Below the pieces are notes generated by a model. It was given only the letters and a program-made list of their open reading frames with translations. It ran no database searches and was not told where the DNA came from. A stretch of 10,962 nucleotides of DNA. Origin: Thiotrichales bacterium (lineage in GTDB: Bacteria; Pseudomonadota; Gammaproteobacteria; UWMA-0217). The stretch covers positions 1-10,962 of the forward strand of contig JANTGD010000086.1 in assembly GCA_024763135.1 (NCBI GenBank), in the 5' to 3' direction. The position numbers and the translations under genes are program-made. Shown here piece by piece: positions 7,933 to 10,962 of this stretch; the first letter of the stretch is position 1; each line of letters opens with the position of its first letter.

Positions 7933-8355
7933 ACGATCGAAACAATAATGACAAAAAGACTGGTGAGCATAGAGCCCGACGATCAACTCTCGCTGGTCAA
8001 ATACCTGTTCGAAAAAACCGGTTTCCATCACCTGCTCGTGGTCGAAGACGAGCAATTATTAGGCATTATTTCAGACCGTGATCTGCTCCGGCATATTAGC
8101 CCAAATATTGGTGCGCTCACAGAAACAGCACGGGATCGCGCTACGCTGAATATCCGCGCGCATCAGGTAATGACGCGAAAACCCATTACCCTCGGTCCGC
8201 AGAACAGTGTTTATGACGCTGTGCATCTGTTCAATACCAAGAATATTTCCTGTATTCCCGTCGTAGCAGCGCGCCTGCAACCCATCGGAATCGTGACCTG
8301 GCGCGATATTATGCAAGTTATTGAGCAACGCCATAATGACAACCCGTTAACCTAA
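7930..8355 (+). CDS. Protein with two CBS domains
   Basis: The 141-residue protein is a stand-alone tandem CBS (Bateman) module. CBS 1 (about 5-55) starts IMTKRLVSIEPDDQL and ends GIISDRDLLRHI. CBS 2 (about 78-135) starts HQVMTRKPITLGPQNSV and ends IGIVTWRDIMQVI. Such modules usually bind adenosyl nucleotides and act as sensors, but ligand and partner cannot be read from sequence. There is no catalytic or membrane domain. The gene starts with GTG 35 bases after the sugar transferase, same strand, suggesting co-transcription. Its last four codons and stop (TAA at 8353-8355) lie inside or at the edge of the 172-bp inverted repeat that follows, so the extreme C-terminus may have been set by that element. 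Confidence 0.88.
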   Translation: MTIETIMTKRLVSIEPDDQLSLVKYLFEKTGFHHLLVVEDEQLLGIISDRDLLRHISPNIGALTETARDRATLNIRAHQVMTRKPITLGPQNSVYDAVHLFNTKNISCIPVVAARLQPIGIVTWRDIMQVIEQRHNDNPLT

Positions 8356-8518
8356 AAACCTCAGTTGGGCGCAAAAAAGACGCGTAAGATATTGTTGTGG
8401 ATGGTGAATCGGAAAAACTCGTGGTCACCTTATTGGTGATGAGAGGTTTTTCTGATTTGCCATGCGCACCAAGAGCTTGCGTGGACTTTTGTGATCCAAC
8501 TGAGGTTTTTAGGGTTAA
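8347..8518 (+). repeat. 172-bp near-palindrome (unit 1 of hairpin array)
   Basis: The arms 8347-8429 and 8435-8518 align end to end with one extra base (G near 8514) and a five-base apex TTATT. The outer 22 positions are perfect; the inner 61 match at about 38 by eye count. Of the mismatches, about nine become G-U pairs if the plus strand is transcribed and about three if the minus strand is, so the structure suits a plus-strand RNA. Both ends are TTAA. The stop codon of the CBS gene lies in the left arm. It could be a non-autonomous mobile element with TTAA ends or a structured 3'-untranslated region. Confidence 0.85.
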
Positions 8519-8673
8519 GGAAACTCTGATTAATTTAGAGTTTCTGCGGCACATGGATGTGTCGTCATTTTCGATGACTGATAAGTCATTGAAAATGGAG
8601 GAAAAGATAAAATCGTATTTTATCTTTTCCGTGCTCTGATTATTCATGGATGAATTACTCAGAGCCCCTTTAA
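8515..8673 (+). repeat. 159-bp inverted-repeat unit built of five contiguous hairpins (unit 2)
   Basis: The outer 21 bases (8515-8535 and 8653-8673) are inverted repeats matching at 16 positions, both bounded by TTAA and sharing CTCTGA and TAATT. Inside, five separate hairpins sit back to back: 8519-8545 (stem GAAACTCT), 8547-8564 (8 pairs, apex GG), 8566-8597 (13 pairs with one mismatch, apex GATA), 8600-8630 (14 perfect pairs, apex CGT) and 8633-8665 (stem GCTCTGA plus TTCAT, apex GG). Gaps between them are 1-2 bases. The second and fifth share the apex CAT-GG-ATG. No credible protein is encoded. Confidence 0.8.
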
Positions 8674-8713
8674 TCACAGGCAGATAGTCAGGCAACTGTT
8701 CGAGAATAGTGGG

Positions 8714-8751
8714 CTGAGAAAAAACAACCCTTTGCTTTGGATGGGTCTCAG
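8714..8751 (-). terminator. Possible terminator for ppnN
   Basis: Read on the minus strand, an ACCC/GGGT stem (8743-8746 with 8727-8730) is followed by a run of six T (8719-8724). An outer pairing of CTGAGA (8714-8719) with TCTCAG (8746-8751) competes with it. It lies 78-115 bases past the ppnN stop. The stem is short, so this is a weak call. Confidence 0.3.
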
Positions 8752-8755
8752 TCGC

Positions 8756-8793
8756 TGAAACACTTCGCTCAATCGCACCTGCCTTGTGTTTCA
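8756..8793 (-). other. Hairpin just downstream of ppnN
   Basis: TGAAACAC (8756-8763) and GTGTTTCA (8786-8793) are perfect 8-base inverted repeats around a 22-base loop, 35 bases past the ppnN stop. There is no T-run directly after it on the minus strand. It may stabilise the 3' end of the ppnN transcript together with the next hairpin. Confidence 0.45.
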
Positions 8794-8828
8794 TTGCATC
8801 GAAAATATGGGATACATCTGAGCTATTG

Positions 8829-10199
8829 TCAACGGATTAAACGGTAACAAGGCCGATAGTGTTTGCTTTCTAGCTTCATGCGCTTCTCTTTAACAAAAGC
8901 GTGCAGCAGTTGGTCCAACTGATCCATTATGGCCTGGTCCCCGGAAATTTCATACAGCCCATAGCGTTCGATCGCGGTAATCCCTTCTTCCTTGACATTG
9001 CCGGCTACCAGCCCCGAGAAAGCGCGTCTTAGATTCGCTGCCAGTACATGCGCGGGCTGGTCTTTATGTAAGGCCAGGTTATGCATGTTTTCATGGGTGG
9101 GTTTAAAGGGCTGTTGAAATTCATGATCGATTTTCAAGCGCCAATTGAAATAATAGGCATCATCGGTTTGTTTGCGATACGCCTTGACTGCGGCAATACC
9201 CTGTTTCAGTTTTTGGGCCACCGCTTGAGGATTGTCGATCAGAATTTCATAACGATGCGTCGCGGCTCTTCCCAAAGTATTTTCAATAAACGCATTGATG
9301 AGTTCGAAGTAGCCAGCCGCATTTTTTGGACCTGTAAAAATTACTGGAAATGGGAGATCTGCATTGTCTGGATGAAGCAATATGCCCAGCAGATACAAGA
9401 TTTCCTCAGCGGTACCCACGCCACCGGGAAACACCACGATGCCATGTGCCAGACGCAAAAATGCTTCCAAGCGCTTTTCAATATCCGGCATGATGACCAA
9501 TTCATTGACAATGGGATTGGGCGATTCGGCCGCAATGATTCCGGGTTCGGTCACGCCCAGGTACATGCCGCTTTGAATGCGTTGCTTCGCATGTCCGATC
9601 GTAGCGCCTTTCATGGGCCCTTTCATGGCGCCGGGACCGCAGCCGGTGCAGATATCGAGCCCTCGCAAACCAGCTTGGTAACCGACAAGCTTGGTGTAAT
9701 CGTATTCGCCGCGTGAAATTGCGTGTCCACCCCAGCATACGACCAAGCGTGGGTCCTCGGTGGCGCGCAGAATACCTGCATTTCGCAGAATGTGAAACAC
9801 CGCATCGGTGACACCCTCAGAGGTATTAAGATCAATACGTTTGTTGTTTGTAATCTCATCGTTGACATAGACGATATCTCTAAGCACTGCGAACAAATGC
9901 TCGTTAATACCGAGGATCATGCGACCGTCGACGAAAGCACTCGCGGGCGCCCCCTCGAGTTTGAGCTTAATACCGCGCTCATTCTCAATCACTGAGATTT
10001 CAAAACTGCGATAACGCTCCAAAAGCTTTTTGCCGTCGTCTGTTTTGTTGTCACTGTTGAGCACAGCCAGCGAGCAATTTCTGAAAAGCCTGTGTAAACC
10101 GCCTTGCGAGGTATCCTGCAGTCTATTGACCTCGGAACGTGAAAGAATATCCAGGTGGCTTTTGGGCGCGATCAGCGCATCAATGGTATTTTGTTGCAT
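8829..10199 (-). CDS. ppnN: Pyrimidine/purine nucleotide 5'-monophosphate nucleosidase (PpnN)
   Basis: PpnN (formerly YgdH) cleaves nucleoside monophosphates to base and ribose-5-phosphate. In E. coli it is stimulated by the alarmone (p)ppGpp, linking it to purine balance under stress. The 456-residue length matches the 454 of E. coli. The N-terminal domain carries LFRNCSLAVLNS (38-49) and AFVDGR (88-93). The Rossmann-like LOG core has VVCWGGHAI (153-161), CTGCGPGAMKGPMKGA (184-199) and MPDIEKRLEAF (237-247). The nucleotide-binding PGGVGTAEE (258-266) is also there. The C-terminal domain has LRRAFSGLVAGNVKEEGI (390-407). The start at 10199 gives the family N-terminus with NTIDALIAPKSHLDILS; the ribosome site is weak. 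It stands alone, convergent with the CBS gene. It looks intact. Confidence 0.97.
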   Translation of the reverse strand: MQQNTIDALIAPKSHLDILSRSEVNRLQDTSQGGLHRLFRNCSLAVLNSDNKTDDGKKLLERYRSFEISVIENERGIKLKLEGAPASAFVDGRMILGINEHLFAVLRDIVYVNDEITNNKRIDLNTSEGVTDAVFHILRNAGILRATEDPRLVVCWGGHAISRGEYDYTKLVGYQAGLRGLDICTGCGPGAMKGPMKGATIGHAKQRIQSGMYLGVTEPGIIAAESPNPIVNELVIMPDIEKRLEAFLRLAHGIVVFPGGVGTAEEILYLLGILLHPDNADLPFPVIFTGPKNAAGYFELINAFIENTLGRAATHRYEILIDNPQAVAQKLKQGIAAVKAYRKQTDDAYYFNWRLKIDHEFQQPFKPTHENMHNLALHKDQPAHVLAANLRRAFSGLVAGNVKEEGITAIERYGLYEISGDQAIMDQLDQLLHAFVKEKRMKLESKHYRPCYRLIR

Positions 10200-10443
10200 T
10201 GGATAAATGCCTGTGGTGAGTATGGGATAGAGAGATTAACCGGGCGCATAAACACAGTCGCTTACGGAGATAATCCTAAGGTGCCGAGATAGTTTCTACT
10301 CAATGGGATTGTCTCACTAAGCCTGCATTTTGCCACTGAGCAGGTTTCGCCCAACATACCCCGGACAATCGCCCTGGCCCGAGTCCGATGCCGGATTATC
10401 AACGCTATTGACGATAATAGTCGCTCGGCAACTAATAATCTTT
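10200..10443. other. Gene-free upstream region of ppnN
   Basis: There is no credible coding region on either strand. The ppnN promoter should lie here on the minus strand, but no hexamer pair is convincing. A loose inverted repeat (CCTGC 10322-10326 and GCAGG 10340-10344) is the only visible structure apart from a short CTATT/AATAG pair at 10405-10420. Confidence 0.5.
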
Positions 10444-10584
10444 GTAACTACTCTGCGTGTTTAGATTTTGGTTCATATTAAGGCATTTTCGTACGGAGAA
10501 TGTGAGCATAGAGTTAATAATTGACCATTCGAGTACGAAAATAACGCCGAGATGGGGCAAAACATGAATACGCTGAGTCGTTGC
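10444..10584. repeat. Palindromic MITE-like element C (141 bp)
   Basis: The left end (10446-10470) and the reverse complement of the right end (10558-10582) match at 19 of 25 positions, beginning AACTACTCTGCGT and AACGACTCAGCGT. Perfect inner arms ATTTTCGTAC (10485-10494) and GTACGAAAAT (10533-10542) form a long stem. The core carries AAGGC (10480), AATGTGAG (10499), TGACCATT (10522) and AACGC (10543), the same blocks in the same order as element A. No transposase is encoded inside. Confidence 0.75.
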
Positions 10585-10622
10585 CAATCTTTTTCCTTAA
10601 TTGACCGCTAGCTTGTTATGCT

Positions 10623-10635
10623 GTAACGACTCAGC
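10623..10635 (+). repeat. Solitary element end GTAACGACTCAGC
   Basis: This matches the A/C element end motif and forms an 11-base perfect inverted repeat with the right end of element C (10572-10582 with 10625-10635). It would be the left end of a further, truncated or decayed copy running rightward. No clear matching right end is seen; CTGAGCGCGTT near 10754 is only a loose candidate. Confidence 0.5.
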
Positions 10636-10870
10636 AAGTTGTCAAAACATGAAGTGCTAACCCGGCACCATACTATGGAACTATGGAAGCTCTGATCAAT
10701 TCGTAATACGGCATCTTGCGGCGCGAAATCGCCCAATGTCGTGTTCAGCTGTGCTGAGCGCGTTTGCGACAAGGCGTCGACACGCCACTGTAGCCGTCCT
10801 ACGGCAAGCTTCGACAACGCAGTCCGCGGATGCGCACAGCACGGCCTGTCTTCAATAATCAATCGCTTAG
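10636..10870. other. Gene-free stretch between repeats
   Basis: No credible gene is seen. A 99-codon open frame on the minus strand (10608-10907) runs through repeat ends on both sides and I do not recognise its product. Two small GC-rich hairpins lie at 10773-10786 (GGCGT/ACGCC) and 10793-10805 (GCCGT/ACGGC). CCCGGCACCA at 10661-10670 repeats the last ten bases of the tRNA-Leu gene. Confidence 0.45.
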
Positions 10871-10962
10871 CAGGCTGTTGAAAAACTCTCAGGTGAGTGC
10901 GAGACAAGGCAAAATCTGGAGAAAAAGCGCAGTTTACACGCAGTAAATGAGCATTTTGAGCC
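10871..10962. repeat. Repeat element B, cut by the window end
   Basis: The stretch starts AGGCTGTTGAAAAACTC (10872-10888), a terminal sequence I recall as common in proteobacterial repeats and insertion-sequence ends. It shares with element A the ordered blocks AAGGC (10906), AAAAT, AGTTTAC (10931), GTAAATGA (10943) and CATTTT (10952). The matching right end should lie past 10962. It could be a non-autonomous copy or the edge of a full insertion sequence. Confidence 0.6.

Noticed and set aside
8397..8639. 80-codon plus-strand open frame in the hairpin array
   Set aside because: It lies wholly within inverted repeats and has no ribosome site; probably a by-product of the structure.
8347..8793. 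CRISPR array or integron attC cassette array
   Set aside because: Repeats are inverted and differ in sequence, without constant direct repeats and spacers; no cas or integrase gene and no attC-type RYYYAAC core is evident.
8318..8794. 158-codon minus-strand open frame across the hairpin array
   Set aside because: It translates inverted repeats, overlaps the end of the CBS gene, is low in complexity and resembles no family I know. An expressed decayed protein cannot be fully excluded.
10608..10907. 99-codon minus-strand open frame near the right end
   Set aside because: It spans repeat ends on both sides (10623-10635 and 10872-10888) and shows no recognisable motif. A transposase remnant was considered but not supported.

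Overview
The window looks like gammaproteobacterial chromosome. The order queA-tgt-yajC-secD-secF, read right to left on the minus strand (positions 110-5417), is the classic gammaproteobacterial arrangement. The tRNA-Leu(CAA) and the ppnN (ygdH) homologue also match proteins and RNAs known from that class by eye. I cannot name a genus from sequence alone.

Region 1 (110-5417, minus strand) is a compact housekeeping operon. Two queuosine tRNA-modification genes, queA and tgt, overlap by 4 bases. They are followed by three genes for the SecDF-YajC accessory complex of the Sec translocon. Region 2 (5490-5622, plus strand) is a tRNA-Leu(CAA) gene with its own promoter, diverging from queA. Region 3 (5623-6415) carries no credible protein gene. 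It holds an 18-bp perfect palindrome and a 121-bp palindromic repeat element (element A) with ends of the type GTAACTACTCAGC.

Region 4 (6416-8355, plus strand) encodes a polyprenyl-phosphate hexose-1-phosphate transferase of the WcaJ type, which starts exopolysaccharide repeat synthesis, and a two-CBS-domain protein 35 bases downstream. No other polysaccharide genes are in view. Region 5 (8347-8828) lies between two convergent genes and is almost wholly made of inverted repeats. A 172-bp near-palindrome contains the stop codon of the CBS gene and is followed, with gaps of 0-2 bases, by five further hairpins. TTAA marks the borders of two units within it. This is the most unusual part of the window.

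Region 6 (8829-10199, minus strand) is ppnN, a nucleotide 5'-monophosphate nucleosidase. Region 7 (10200-10962) has no credible gene. It holds a second palindromic element (C, 141 bp) homologous to element A, a solitary end of the same type, and the start of a third repeat (B) cut by the window edge. B shares core blocks with A but has different ends.

The core genes are ordinary. The novelty lies in the non-coding palindromic elements: at least three related MITE-like copies, and a separate contiguous hairpin array downstream of the CBS gene.
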